Below are positions 63,966 through 64,000 of a DNA stretch of 64,000 nt, piece by piece. The DNA lies in assembly GCA_021927905.1 (NCBI GenBank), contig BLLK01000023.1, positions 1,054,001 to 1,118,000 of the forward strand. The letters run 5' to 3'. The notes under the pieces were generated by a model. That model made no database searches. It had not been told where the DNA came from and was given only the letters and a program-made list of their open reading frames with translations. Position numbers and translations under genes: made by a program. Every line of letters starts with the position of its first letter. Within the stretch, counting starts at the first letter, position 1. The stretch comes from Chaetoceros tenuissimus (Eukaryota; Bacillariophyta; Thalassiosirophyceae; Chaetocerotales; Chaetocerotaceae).

Positions 63966-64000
63966 TTATGTAAAGAGATTCGATTCATTTTTCCTTTCAT

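Overview
The window is AT-rich nuclear DNA of a eukaryote, most likely a diatom. Four things point that way. Introns are short (about 50-230 nt) with GT-AG ends. Plastid pre-sequences consist of a signal peptide followed by a Phe-containing cleavage motif (shikimate kinase, PPR protein). Secreted proteins carry Ser-Pro-rich linkers and a lysine cluster of the silica-targeting kind. A Ty1/copia element resembling the diatom CoDi group is present. I cannot name the species; the base composition would suit a Chaetoceros-like diatom.

Region 1 (1-13.6 kb) is ordinary gene space. It holds a reductase-like/thioredoxin fusion, a small PDZ-like protein with a possible prenylation site, a small ShKT-like protein, a class C GPCR with a bacterial-type solute-binding ectodomain, a two-ShKT prolyl 4-hydroxylase, an unknown basic protein and methionine aminopeptidase 2 (METAP2).

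Region 2 (13.6-27.9 kb) is a tandem array of six intron-rich genes for small secreted cysteine-rich proteins (called A-F here). I assembled all six exon by exon and every one gives an unbroken reading frame. Each is preceded by the same promoter module, which ends in 3-5 copies of a 21-bp repeat. The array contains a four-TM membrane gene, an intact SHAQKYF-type MYB factor, a decayed copy of that MYB gene, and relics of the METAP2 5' end. Those relics show that the array grew by unequal duplication of the METAP2/gene A intergenic region. Gene F is a recombinant of an A-type front half and an E-type back half. A, B and D end in GPI-like tails. C, E and F end in a transmembrane helix and a cytosolic tail with a shared QDQ motif. 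The cluster looks like a rapidly evolving, co-regulated cell-surface system.

Region 3 (28-52.9 kb) begins with a small membrane protein and decayed repeats. A secreted Ser-Pro-rich protein with a silaffin-like pentalysine cluster follows. Next come housekeeping genes: a PPR protein, a GDPD-like enzyme, shikimate kinase and DNA polymerase epsilon subunit B. The rest are a protein with class II adenylyl-cyclase-like motifs, a bestrophin-like channel, an apparently frameshifted BTB/KCTD gene and a lysine-rich unknown.

Region 4 (52.9-64 kb) is an inverted, damaged copy of the 30.3-33.6 kb segment. Its secreted Ser-Pro-rich gene has been split by a 5,989-bp copia element with 289-bp LTRs that differ at one base and a 5-bp target duplication. 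Its upstream region carries a 2.15-kb terminal-inverted-repeat element. The far end of the window matches 30.3-31.2 kb in reverse orientation.
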